Positions 38,173 to 46,017 of a stretch of 64,000 nucleotides of DNA are shown in pieces. This DNA is from Sphingomonas hankookensis. GTDB lineage: Bacteria; Pseudomonadota; Alphaproteobacteria; Sphingomonadales; Sphingomonadaceae. Position numbers and translations under genes: made by a program. Positions within the stretch are counted from its first letter, which is position 1, and each line of letters starts with the position of its first letter. The notes under the pieces were generated by a model that searched no databases, was not told the origin of the DNA, and saw nothing but the letters and a program-made list of their open reading frames with translations. The stretch covers positions 248,001-312,000 of the forward strand of contig NZ_JAKREV010000001.1 in assembly GCF_022664465.1 (NCBI RefSeq), read 5' to 3'.

Positions 38173-39513
38173 ATGATCATTGCCACCGACACCGCCCACC
38201 CGCCCGTGCCGCCGGCCGCAAAGCCGTGGTACCGGCATCTTTACGCACAGGTACTGATCGCGATCGTCGCCGGTGTCCTGCTGGGTCACTTCTATCCGTC
38301 GACCGGCGAAGCGCTGAAGCCGATCGGCGACGCCTTCATCAAGCTGGTGAAGATGATCATCGCGCCGGTGATCTTCCTGACGATCGTCACCGGCATCGCC
38401 GGCATGCGCGACCTCGCCAGCGTCGGCCGCGTTGCGGGCAAGGCATTCGCCTACTTCCTGACCTTCTCGACCCTCGCGCTCATCATCGGCATGATCGTCG
38501 GCAACGTGGTGCAGCCGGGTGCGGGACTGAACATCGACCCGTCGACGCTCGATACGTCGAAGGTCACCGAATATGCCGAAAAGGCGCATGATTCGACGAT
38601 CACCGGCTTCCTGACCGGGATCATCCCCGACACGTTCCTCTCGGCACTGACCGAAGGCAACATCCTGCAGACGCTGTTCGTCGCGATCCTGTTCGGCATC
38701 GGCCTCGCCATGATCGGCGACAAGGGCGAACGCGTCCTCGACGCGCTGAACGACATCTCGATCGCCTTCTTCAAGGTCGTCGCGATCGTCATGAAGGCGG
38801 CGCCGATCGGTGCGTTCGGCGCGATGGCGTTCACCATCGGCAAATACGGCATCGGCACGCTGTTCAGCCTCGCTGCGCTGGTCGGCACCTTTTACCTCAC
38901 CGCGTTCCTGTTCGTGACGGTGGTCCTCGGGGCGGTCGCGCACTTCTGCGGCTTCTCGATCTTCAAGCTGATCTCGTATCTGAAGGCCGAACTGCTGCTG
39001 GTGCTCGGCACCTCGTCGTCGGAAAGCGCCCTGCCCTCGCTGATCGAAAAGATGGAGCGTGCCGGCATTCCGAAGTCGATCGTCGGTCTGGTCGTTCCGA
39101 CCGGCTATTCGTTCAACCTCGACGGTACCAACATCTACATGACCATGGCCGCGCTATTCATCGCCCAGGCGTGCAACGTGGACCTGACCATCGGCCAGCA
39201 GCTGCTCCTCCTCGCCGTCGCGATGCTGTCGTCGAAGGGCGCGGCGGGCGTCACCGGCGCCGGGTTCATCACCCTTGCCGCCACGCTGTCGATCGTTCCT
39301 TCGGTGCCCGTCGCCGGCATGGCGCTGATCCTCGGCGTCGACCGGTTCATGAGCGAATGCCGCAGCCTGACCAACTTCATCGGTAACGCGGTGGCGACGG
39401 TCGTCGTCGCAAAATGGGAAGGCAAGCTGGACAAGCACCAGTTCGACGAGGCACTGGCCGGTCGCAGCGTGCGGGTCGACCAGATGCCCGAAGGCGCTGT
39501 TCCCGCCGAGTGA
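38173..39513 (+). CDS. dctA: C4-dicarboxylate:cation symporter
   Basis: 446 residues from the ATG at 38173 (AAAGG 8 nt upstream). It is a DAACS-family transporter that takes up succinate, fumarate or malate with protons or sodium. It has about eight helices and the family motifs [36 protein letters not shown] (serine-rich re-entrant loop), [16 protein letters not shown] and [13 protein letters not shown]. The upstream extension of this frame covers the promoter region and is not used. A porin gene and malic enzyme follow, so uptake and metabolism of dicarboxylates are grouped with their sensor kinase. Confidence 0.95.
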   Translation: MIIATDTAHPPVPPAAKPWYRHLYAQVLIAIVAGVLLGHFYPSTGEALKPIGDAFIKLVKMIIAPVIFLTIVTGIAGMRDLASVGRVAGKAFAYFLTFSTLALIIGMIVGNVVQPGAGLNIDPSTLDTSKVTEYAEKAHDSTITGFLTGIIPDTFLSALTEGNILQTLFVAILFGIGLAMIGDKGERVLDALNDISIAFFKVVAIVMKAAPIGAFGAMAFTIGKYGIGTLFSLAALVGTFYLTAFLFVTVVLGAVAHFCGFSIFKLISYLKAELLLVLGTSSSESALPSLIEKMERAGIPKSIVGLVVPTGYSFNLDGTNIYMTMAALFIAQACNVDLTIGQQLLLLAVAMLSSKGAAGVTGAGFITLAATLSIVPSVPVAGMALILGVDRFMSECRSLTNFIGNAVATVVVAKWEGKLDKHQFDEALAGRSVRVDQMPEGAVPAE

Positions 39514-39521
39514 TTTCCAAG

Positions 39522-39555
39522 GAAGCCGGTCCGGACGAAGGTCCCGGCCGGCTTC
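39522..39555 (+). other. Hairpin in the dctA-porin gap
   Basis: GAAGCCGG at 39522-39529 pairs with CCGGCTTC at 39548-39555. No T-run follows, so it is not a clear intrinsic terminator. It may set relative levels of dctA and the downstream porin mRNA by protecting 3' ends (inference). Confidence 0.4.
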
Positions 39556-39595
39556 GCCGTCAAGCGCCCGATCGGGCGGACAAAGGTATGCCGAT

Positions 39596-41107
39596 ATGAA
39601 GACCCTGCTGCGCATTTGCGCCGCCACCCCGTTGATCGCATCGGCGATCGCTCCCGCCACCGCCCATGCCGACGAACCCGCCGCCGCGGCGCCCGCGCCC
39701 GCCGCCGCCCAGGTTGCCGATCGCGGCAATGCCCGCCCCATCGCGCAGGAATATCCGACCGCCGGCGTCGGCGACGGCGTCACCGCCGGCGGCTACAACC
39801 AGTCGCGCTGGGCCGAGGACTGGACCAAGTATCGCGATCCCAAGAAGCGCGACGACGTGCTCGACCGGTTGAAGTACATTCCGATCGGTGGCGACGACGT
39901 CTATCTGACGCTGTCGGGCGAGTTCCGTTACCGCGTCAACCTGACGACCAATCCCAATCTGCGCGACCGCGAGGCGCAGCGGCAGGATATCAACCGCATC
40001 GTCGGCGGTGCCGACCTGCATCTGGGCGATCACGTCCGCCTGTACGGCGAACTGGCGCATGCTGGCATGTCGGGTCGCAACCTCGGCGTGAAGGCGGGGC
40101 AGCTGCACAACGATCTCGTCGTGCAACAGAGCTTCGTCGACGTCACCGGCACGGTCGCGAACGTCGACGTCGGCGTACGCTATGGCCGACAGACCTTTGC
40201 CGACGGCCCCAACCTGATGGTCGTGCCGCGCGACAACAACACGATCTTCTTCGTCTATAACGGCGTGCGCGCGTGGGCGAAGGGCAAGACGCTGCGCGGC
40301 GACGTGTTCGATTTCAAGACGACGCGGTTGGGCGTCGGCGGCACCGGCGACGACATCGTCGACGACAATCGCCGCTTCTCGGGCGCGACCGCGGGCGTGG
40401 TGCTGCCCAAGACGTTGCTGGGCGGATCGAACCTGTATTTCGACCCCTTCTTCTGGCGGCTGCGCAACAGCAATGCGACATGGGGCACGCGCACGACCGA
40501 GGAAGTCCGCAAATTCTACGGCCTGCACCTTTATGGCGATGCCGGCCCGGTCAATCTCGACTGGACCGTCAACTATCAGGGTGGCGAGTTCGACAACCGG
40601 CCGATCTCGGCATGGCTGGTCCTGCTCCAGCAGACGTACAAGGTCGGCAAGTCGAAGACCGCCCCGCGCGTCGGCTTCCACTTCGACTATGCCAGCGGCG
40701 GCGGCGCCTATGGCAACGGCACGCTCAAGACTTCGCTCGCGCCGTTCGGCAACAACATCTATTACAGCTATCAGCTGTATGCGACGCCGACCAACCTGAT
40801 CGCCTTCGCCCCCAGCGCGACGTTCCAGCCGACGCCCAAGCTGCGCATCGCGACCGAATATCAGCTGTCGTGGCGCGACAGCCTGAACGACGCGGTCTAC
40901 CGTGCCAATGGACAGGCGTTCGCCGGCACGCAGCTTGGCAATTCGCGCAAGATCGCCGATACGATCCGCTTCCAGGCGATCTATGCGATCAGCCCGCGGG
41001 TCAACATCACCGCGCGCTACGAACATCTGATCGCGGGTCCGGCGCTGACCGATGCGAACTACAAGAGTTCCGACTTCCTGGCCGGCTGGATCAGCTTCCG
41101 CTTCTAG
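39596..41107 (+). CDS. Outer-membrane porin, alginate-export (AlgE-like) family
   Basis: 503 residues with a signal peptide ending near TAHADEP, then an Ala/Pro-rich spacer and a beta-barrel ending in GWISFRF with the C-terminal Phe. The pattern YLTLSGEFRYRVN, GVRYGRQTFADGPN and NYQGGEF belongs to the alginate-export barrel family (DUF1302-like naming also occurs). The gene sits between dctA and malic enzyme, so it more probably lets C4-dicarboxylates through the outer membrane than exports alginate; no alginate genes are near. A strong terminator follows. Confidence 0.85.
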   Translation: MKTLLRICAATPLIASAIAPATAHADEPAAAAPAPAAAQVADRGNARPIAQEYPTAGVGDGVTAGGYNQSRWAEDWTKYRDPKKRDDVLDRLKYIPIGGDDVYLTLSGEFRYRVNLTTNPNLRDREAQRQDINRIVGGADLHLGDHVRLYGELAHAGMSGRNLGVKAGQLHNDLVVQQSFVDVTGTVANVDVGVRYGRQTFADGPNLMVVPRDNNTIFFVYNGVRAWAKGKTLRGDVFDFKTTRLGVGGTGDDIVDDNRRFSGATAGVVLPKTLLGGSNLYFDPFFWRLRNSNATWGTRTTEEVRKFYGLHLYGDAGPVNLDWTVNYQGGEFDNRPISAWLVLLQQTYKVGKSKTAPRVGFHFDYASGGGAYGNGTLKTSLAPFGNNIYYSYQLYATPTNLIAFAPSATFQPTPKLRIATEYQLSWRDSLNDAVYRANGQAFAGTQLGNSRKIADTIRFQAIYAISPRVNITARYEHLIAGPALTDANYKSSDFLAGWISFRF

Positions 41108-41124
41108 TTCCTTGAGCCAACTCG

Positions 41125-41160
41125 CGCCCCGGCGGACCCCGCCGGGGCGTTTCTTTGTTT
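41125..41160 (+). terminator. Intrinsic terminator after the porin gene
   Basis: A perfect 11-bp stem, CGCCCCGGCGG / CCGCCGGGGCG, with a 3-nt loop, followed by TTTCTTTGTTT. It ends 21 bp before the malic enzyme ATG, so malic enzyme is either read from partial read-through or needs its own promoter within or before this hairpin. Confidence 0.85.
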
Positions 41161-41181
41161 CCGATACCGAAGGGCTTGCCC

Positions 41182-42795
41182 ATGTCCCCCGCCGCCCATG
41201 CCGCCGCGCGCGCGCTGCTTGCCGATCCGTTGACCAACAAGGGTACGGCCTTCACCGAAACCGAACGCGATACGCTGGGTCTGCACGGACTGCTGCCGCC
41301 GCATGTCGGCACGCTCGACAGCCAGATCGAACGGCGGCAGCGCGCGCTGGCCCGCATGCCCGACGACTTCCACCGCTATTCCTTCCTGCGCGAGTTGCAG
41401 GATTCGAACGAAATCCTGTTCCACGCCATGGTGCAGCGCGACCTGCCTGCCATGCTGCCGCTGGTCTACACCCCGACCGTGGGTGAGGGCTGCGAACGAT
41501 TCAGTGAAATCTGGCGGCGGCCGCGCGGGCTGTTCCTGTCATGGCCGAACCGCCAGCGGATCGCCGAAATCCTCGGCGATCCGGCGCTCGACCGGGTGAA
41601 GGTCATAGTCGTCAGCGACGGCGAACGCATTCTGGGGCTGGGCGATCAGGGGGCCGGCGGCATGGGCATCCCGATCGGCAAGCTGGCGCTCTACACCGCC
41701 TGTGCCGGCATCCACCCGTCCGAAGTGCTGCCCATCCTGCTCGACGTCGGCACCGATAACGAGGCGCGCCGCGACGACCCGCTCTATGTCGGCTGGCGCC
41801 ACCCGCGCATCCGCGGCGCGGAGTACGACGCCTTCGTCGAAGACTTCGTCACCGCCGTCGCCGACCGCTTCCCCGGCGTGTTGCTCCAGTGGGAAGATTT
41901 TGCCGGACACAACGCCTACAAGCTCCTCGACCGCTACCGCCACCGCCTGCTGAGCTTCAACGACGATATTCAGGGGACGGCGGCGACCGCCGTCGGCACG
42001 CTGCTGTCGGCGATCTCGCGCACCGGCCTGGCGCTGAAGGACCAGCGGGTCGTGCTGTTCGGCGCCGGGGCGGCAGGCTGCGGGATCGCCGACATGCTGG
42101 TGCAGGCGTTGCAGGCAGAGGGCTTGAGCGAGGCCCAGGCACGCCAGCGCATCTGGGCGGTCGATCGCGACGGGCTGATCCTATCGGACATGAGTGACCT
42201 GTCCAACGGCCAGCGCAGCTATGCCCGCGATGCCGCCGAAACCGATCATTGGGTGCGCACGTCGCAAGGGCCGATCGATCTGTTCGACACCGTAGCCAAC
42301 GTCCACCCGACCGTGCTGATCGGCGCATCGGGCCAGCATGGCGCGTTCAGCGAGGCGGTGGCGCGCACCATGGCACAGGCGACCGAGCGCCCGGTGATCT
42401 TTCCGCTATCCAACCCCGTCTCGCGCGCGGAAGCGCATCCCGCCGACCTCGCCCGCTGGAGCGCCGGTCGCGCGCTGATCGGCACCGGCAGCCCGTTCGG
42501 CATTTCCGGCGTGACCCAGGTGAACAACATCTACATCTTCCCCGGCGTCGGCCTCGGCGCCCTCGCCGCGGGGGCGGGCAGGATCACCGACACGATGTTC
42601 ATGGCCGCGGCGCGGACGCTGGGGGCGATGGGCGGCGACGACACGCTGCTGCCGCCGATCGAACGGCTGCGCGACGTGGCGCTGGATATCGCCGTAGTGG
42701 TGGCGGCGCAGGCGGTGGCCGATGGCGTCGCAGCATCCGACGTGGCGATCGACCGCGACGCGATCGCTGCCCAGATGTGGGTCCCGACCTACTAG
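41182..42795 (+). CDS. NAD-dependent malic enzyme
   Basis: 537 residues from the ATG at 41182 with GAAGGG 7 nt upstream. It oxidatively decarboxylates malate to pyruvate. Key segments are MLPLVYTPTVGEGC (malate/NAD), KVIVVSDGERILGLGDQGAGGMGIPIGK, VLLQWEDFAGHNAYKLLDRY (metal ligands), FNDDIQGTAAT, and the Rossmann loop LFGAGAAGCGIADM. The length fits the large bacterial/eukaryotic-type enzymes such as MaeA rather than the Pta-fused MaeB. It closes the dicarboxylate module, turning imported C4 acids into pyruvate for gluconeogenesis or acetyl-CoA. Confidence 0.95.
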   Translation: MSPAAHAAARALLADPLTNKGTAFTETERDTLGLHGLLPPHVGTLDSQIERRQRALARMPDDFHRYSFLRELQDSNEILFHAMVQRDLPAMLPLVYTPTVGEGCERFSEIWRRPRGLFLSWPNRQRIAEILGDPALDRVKVIVVSDGERILGLGDQGAGGMGIPIGKLALYTACAGIHPSEVLPILLDVGTDNEARRDDPLYVGWRHPRIRGAEYDAFVEDFVTAVADRFPGVLLQWEDFAGHNAYKLLDRYRHRLLSFNDDIQGTAATAVGTLLSAISRTGLALKDQRVVLFGAGAAGCGIADMLVQALQAEGLSEAQARQRIWAVDRDGLILSDMSDLSNGQRSYARDAAETDHWVRTSQGPIDLFDTVANVHPTVLIGASGQHGAFSEAVARTMAQATERPVIFPLSNPVSRAEAHPADLARWSAGRALIGTGSPFGISGVTQVNNIYIFPGVGLGALAAGAGRITDTMFMAAARTLGAMGGDDTLLPPIERLRDVALDIAVVVAAQAVADGVAASDVAIDRDAIAAQMWVPTY

Positions 42796-42860
42796 GTCGG
42801 GTCGACGTTCCGGCTGCCACGACCGATCGCTATCGGTCTGGACTGATCGCCAAGCTCTTC

Positions 42861-42943
42861 CGTCACCTCGGCCTTGAGCCGGAGTCGCGCTTCCTGATCG
42901 ACCGCAGTGTAGAAGCGGAACCCGGATCAAGTCCGGGGTGACG
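42861..42943. repeat. Palindromic intergenic repeat, family B (copy 2)
   Basis: CGTCACCTCGGCCTTGAGCC ... GTCCGGGGTGACG encloses GTCGCGCTTCC / GAAGCGGAACCC, a diverged copy of 3664-3748. It lies in the 293-bp gap after the malic enzyme gene. The rest of this gap shows no gene. Confidence 0.75.
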
Positions 42944-43088
42944 AAACTGTGGGCTTAGCGACCTGCTATGCGGATGCCGATCGAATCGGGAACCATCGCC
43001 CCCGCCGAAGTCTTTCTGACTGCTGTCAATCCCGTCCAGCCAAGGTTCACCCGCAACCGGGCAAACGTGGGGCAGAGAGGAAGCGATC

Positions 43089-43454
43089 ATGAAGCAGTTG
43101 ATGAGCATTTTCGCCGGCATCGGCCTGACCATTGCCGGCCTGACCGCGGTGCCCGCCGTCGCCGACGCACAGCCGGGGCGCCATGCGCACCGGGACCACG
43201 GCCCCCGCGCCCATCATGACGATCGTCGGCGTTGGGACGACCGCCGCCATTGGGACAATCGTCGTGGCTGGAACGACCGGCGCGGCCGGGACAATCGCGG
43301 GGCGTGGAACGATCGTCGTCGCTGGGACGACCGGCGGGGCTATCGCGGCGAGCGGGTCGTACCCGGCTGGTCGCGCGAAGCCGCCGCGATGGGCGTCCAG
43401 TATCGCGGCCCCTGCCGCTACGTGATCCGCAACGGCCGTCGCGTCTGCGGCTGA
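43089..43454 (+). CDS. Small secreted basic protein with WDDRR-type repeats
   Basis: 121 residues. A signal peptide (MKQLMSIFAGIGLTIAGL...AVADAQ) is followed by a His/Arg/Asp-rich region of about 60 residues made of seven-residue units of the form W(D/N)(D/N)RR+2: RWDDRRH, WDNRRG, WNDRRG, RDNRGA, WNDRRR, WDDRRG. A short conserved end holds two cysteines (GPCRYVIRNGRRVCG), which may form a disulfide. I do not recognise a characterised family; similar Trp/Arg/Asp-repeat periplasmic proteins are common in sphingomonads. GAGAGGAAG lies upstream as ribosome site, and a bidirectional terminator follows. Confidence 0.8.
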   Translation: MKQLMSIFAGIGLTIAGLTAVPAVADAQPGRHAHRDHGPRAHHDDRRRWDDRRHWDNRRGWNDRRGRDNRGAWNDRRRWDDRRGYRGERVVPGWSREAAAMGVQYRGPCRYVIRNGRRVCG

Positions 43455-43462
43455 TGCACCCG

Positions 43463-43500
43463 ACCCCTTCCGGCATTCCCGCCGGGAGGGGTTATTTCTT
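43463..43500. terminator. Bidirectional intrinsic terminator
   Basis: ACCCCTTCCGGC at 43463-43474 pairs with GCCGGGAGGGGT at 43481-43492 (one G-T pair) and is followed by TATTTCTT on the plus strand. It lies between two convergent genes and overlaps the last codons of the minus-strand one. Confidence 0.75.
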
Positions 43501-43692
43501 GGGCGTGACCCACACCGATACCGGCACCACGACCTTGCCCGGTGCCGGCTTGCCGACATCGACCCGGTCGGCGGTAACCAGTTCGCCGGTTTCGAGGTTG
43601 AACGAGGCCCAGGGCTTCGGCATCCGGCCGAAGGTCATCTTCTGGATCGGTTGGCCGGTGGTCGAATTCATGATGGTGGCAATGACAGGCAT
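43492..43692 (-). CDS. Small conserved hypothetical protein
   Basis: 66 residues from the ATG at 43692 (MPVIATIMNSTTGQPIQKMT); the frame is open to 43749, but that part runs into the start of the intergenic region. The protein has no signal peptide or membrane segment and reads as a small beta-rich cytosolic protein (WASFNLETGELVTADRVDV). No family or function is recognised. It lies between the WDDRR protein and the TonB receptor gene, in the same direction as the latter and 38 bp after it. Confidence 0.6.
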   Translation of the reverse strand: MPVIATIMNSTTGQPIQKMTFGRMPKPWASFNLETGELVTADRVDVGKPAPGKVVVPVSVWVTPKK

Positions 43693-43730
43693 GGCCGCGC
43701 GCCTAGCCGCCCGCGGCCCCGCCTGTCCAT

Positions 43731-45929
43731 TCAGAACCGCACCTCCCACCCCAGCGTGAACGTCCGCCCCCGCCCGGCGAAGAACGCGAAATTGTCGTTC
43801 GGCAGCCGTGTGTCGCTGTTGTAATCGATATAGAAGCGGTCGAAGATGTTCTGCGCGCTGAGCGACAGTCCGCCGAACTTCGTCTGATACCGGATCGACG
43901 CGTCGGTCACGTCGTAGCCGCCGAAATTATTGGCGGCATCGGGGTTCGCCTTTCCCCGGAAATTGCGCGAAAGATAGAATTGCGTCTGCACCCGCGCCGT
44001 CAGCGGCCCGCTCGATACATCAGCCGCCAGATTCAGCCGGTCGGGCGAGATGTTGGTCCCGTCGAGATCGGTATCGACCACGCCGTCGGCGGGGCGATCG
44101 CTGTCGTAGCGCCCGAGGATATGGGCATAGCCGGTCGACAGCCGTAGCCATGACAGCGGCGTACGCACCGCCAGATTGACCTCCAGCCCTTCGAGCTCGA
44201 CACGCTGGCGCTGCACCTCGAAAATGCCGTTGCCCTGCGCGATCAGCAATTGCCCGCGATCGCTCGACGACCAGAAGTAGGTCGCGCCGGCGTCGAGCGG
44301 CCCGCGCTTCACCTCGACCCCGACCTCGCGGTTGTTCGAGACGACGGGTTCGATATCGAGGAAATTGTCGAGCCGGACGCCGGGCACGTTGATCGCCCGG
44401 GTGATGCGGCCGATATCGGCCATGGTGAAGCCCTGCGCATAGCTGGCATAGGCGCGCACCCCCGTCAGCGGTTCGACGATCACGCCGCCATTGTACAGCA
44501 GGTCGGAAAACCGTGGCGTACCGCCGGTCACCGCGACCCCGCCATAGGTCGCCGGGTTGCGGCCGTTATAGGTGGTCGACGCCAGCGTGCGGAAATCGGC
44601 GATGCGGACCTGCACATTCTCCCACCGCGCACCACCGGCGACGCGGACCACGCCGTCGAACAGCTTCAGATTGGCCTGCGCGAACGGCGCCAGGCTGCGG
44701 AAATCGGCGGGCGGTACCCAGATGCGGTCGGTGGCGATCAGCCGCTGTTCGGTCTTGTCGAACAGCGCATCGAACCCGATCGTCGCGACCAGCGCCTCGA
44801 ACCCCGGAACCGTGCGTTCGTAGCTGGCCTTCGCGCCCAGCTTGCGCGAGCGGTTCTCCGACTGATCGAACAGCGTGCCATCGGGCGCGATCGACGGGTC
44901 CTGGAAGGTCGGGGTGAACGTCACCTCGCCGCCGAACGTGTCATAGGTACGGTTGAAGAACAACTGCGTGACGAGGTTGCCGCCCAGCAGGTCGGTATCG
45001 GTATAGGATAGCGACAGCGCCTCCGCCCGGTTGGCGGCGGGCTTGCCCGGCGGATTGCCGCGCACCGCGCTGGTCGGCAGTCCGGTCCGGCGATTGCCGG
45101 CGAGCGCGACATAATCGCCGTCGCCATTCAGTTCGAACCGGTTGGCGATCAGGTCGAGCCGTCCGGTCGCGCCGACCTCCATCCCCAGCCGCGCAAAGAA
45201 GTCGGTCGCGCGCGAATCCTGCGTCTCGCCCTGCGTCAGATTGATGCCGACCCGGCGGTCGCGCGCGTCGTAGAACGCACCGCGCTTTTCATAGCTGGCG
45301 CCGAACGTCGCGTCGAACCGGCCGGCCTTGTACTGGACCAGCCCTGCCGCCTTGCCGCCCAGCGAGTCGCTTTCGAACCCGTCCGCCGCCGTGCCCTGCA
45401 CAAGCGCGCGGCCGGTGACGCCTTCCTGCCGCGGGGCGCCGACCGTCACCTGATTGACGATGCCGCCGGTTCCGCCAATGCCCTGCAACGCGTTCGATCC
45501 GTAGATCAGTTCGACGCGGTCGATGAAGAAGCCGTCGATGGTGAAGCCGTCACGACTGCCGTCGCGCAGCGGCGTCGTCTGCGGAATGCCGTTGATCGCG
45601 TAGAGCGGCGAGCGGCCGCGTAGCGTCTCCCCCGCCCCCGACAGCTTGCCGCGCGTCGGCGAAAAACTGGGCGTCAGCGTGGCGATCGCGTCGGTGATGC
45701 TGCCGGAAATCGCGATCTGCTGGTCGATCACCTGCTTGTCGATGATGTCGATGGTCAGCGGCAGCGCGTTGGGCGGCAGGATGGTGCGCGCGGCGGTCAC
45801 GACGATTTCGTCTGCCGCATCGCCTTCCTTCGTAGCGGCCGGATCGACGTTTTGCGCCGTCGCCGGGGCTGTAGTCAGTGCCAGCGCCGCGACACTCGCC
45901 ATCCATCCATAGCGCGCCACTACCCCCAT
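43731..45929 (-). CDS. TonB-dependent receptor, probably for a ferric siderophore
   Basis: 732 residues from the third of three consecutive ATGs (45935, 45932, 45929), chosen because AAGGG is 8 nt from it. A signal peptide ends near TAPATAQ. The plug starts DEIVVTAARTILPPNALPLT and carries LRGRSPLYAINGIPQ and ELIYGSNALQGIGGTGGIVNQVT. The 22-strand barrel ends in GWEVRF. It takes up a substrate using TonB energy. It is divergent from the PepSY/flavoprotein reductase across a Fur-like site, which suggests iron-chelate import. Upstream in-frame residues to 46232 lie inside the divergent gene and are not used. Confidence 0.92.
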   Translation of the reverse strand: MGVVARYGWMASVAALALTTAPATAQNVDPAATKEGDAADEIVVTAARTILPPNALPLTIDIIDKQVIDQQIAISGSITDAIATLTPSFSPTRGKLSGAGETLRGRSPLYAINGIPQTTPLRDGSRDGFTIDGFFIDRVELIYGSNALQGIGGTGGIVNQVTVGAPRQEGVTGRALVQGTAADGFESDSLGGKAAGLVQYKAGRFDATFGASYEKRGAFYDARDRRVGINLTQGETQDSRATDFFARLGMEVGATGRLDLIANRFELNGDGDYVALAGNRRTGLPTSAVRGNPPGKPAANRAEALSLSYTDTDLLGGNLVTQLFFNRTYDTFGGEVTFTPTFQDPSIAPDGTLFDQSENRSRKLGAKASYERTVPGFEALVATIGFDALFDKTEQRLIATDRIWVPPADFRSLAPFAQANLKLFDGVVRVAGGARWENVQVRIADFRTLASTTYNGRNPATYGGVAVTGGTPRFSDLLYNGGVIVEPLTGVRAYASYAQGFTMADIGRITRAINVPGVRLDNFLDIEPVVSNNREVGVEVKRGPLDAGATYFWSSSDRGQLLIAQGNGIFEVQRQRVELEGLEVNLAVRTPLSWLRLSTGYAHILGRYDSDRPADGVVDTDLDGTNISPDRLNLAADVSSGPLTARVQTQFYLSRNFRGKANPDAANNFGGYDVTDASIRYQTKFGGLSLSAQNIFDRFYIDYNSDTRLPNDNFAFFAGRGRTFTLGWEVRF

Positions 45930-45980
45930 CATCATTTCCCTTGCGTAATGTTGACCCTGCATTGCCGCGCCGCTAACGCG

Positions 45981-45998
45981 ATCAATTATCAATATCAA
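45981..45998. promoter_or_regulatory. Fur-box-like site between divergent iron genes
   Basis: On the minus strand the segment reads TTGATATTGATAATTGAT, that is GATATT-GATAAT-TGAT, close to the Fur hexamer array GATAAT. It is in the 88-bp gap between the TonB receptor and the reductase. Position and sequence suggest iron control of both. Confidence 0.5.
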
Positions 45999-46017
45999 GC
46001 TTTTCGAGCGCCGCGGC

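Noticed and set aside
39522..39555. Hairpin after dctA as an intrinsic terminator
   Set aside because: The stem is good but no T-run follows, and the porin gene downstream fits the same operon. It is listed only as a hairpin.
43087..43476. Minus-strand frame opposite the WDDRR protein
   Set aside because: The plus-strand frame has a signal peptide, a ribosome site and a terminator; the minus-strand one has none.
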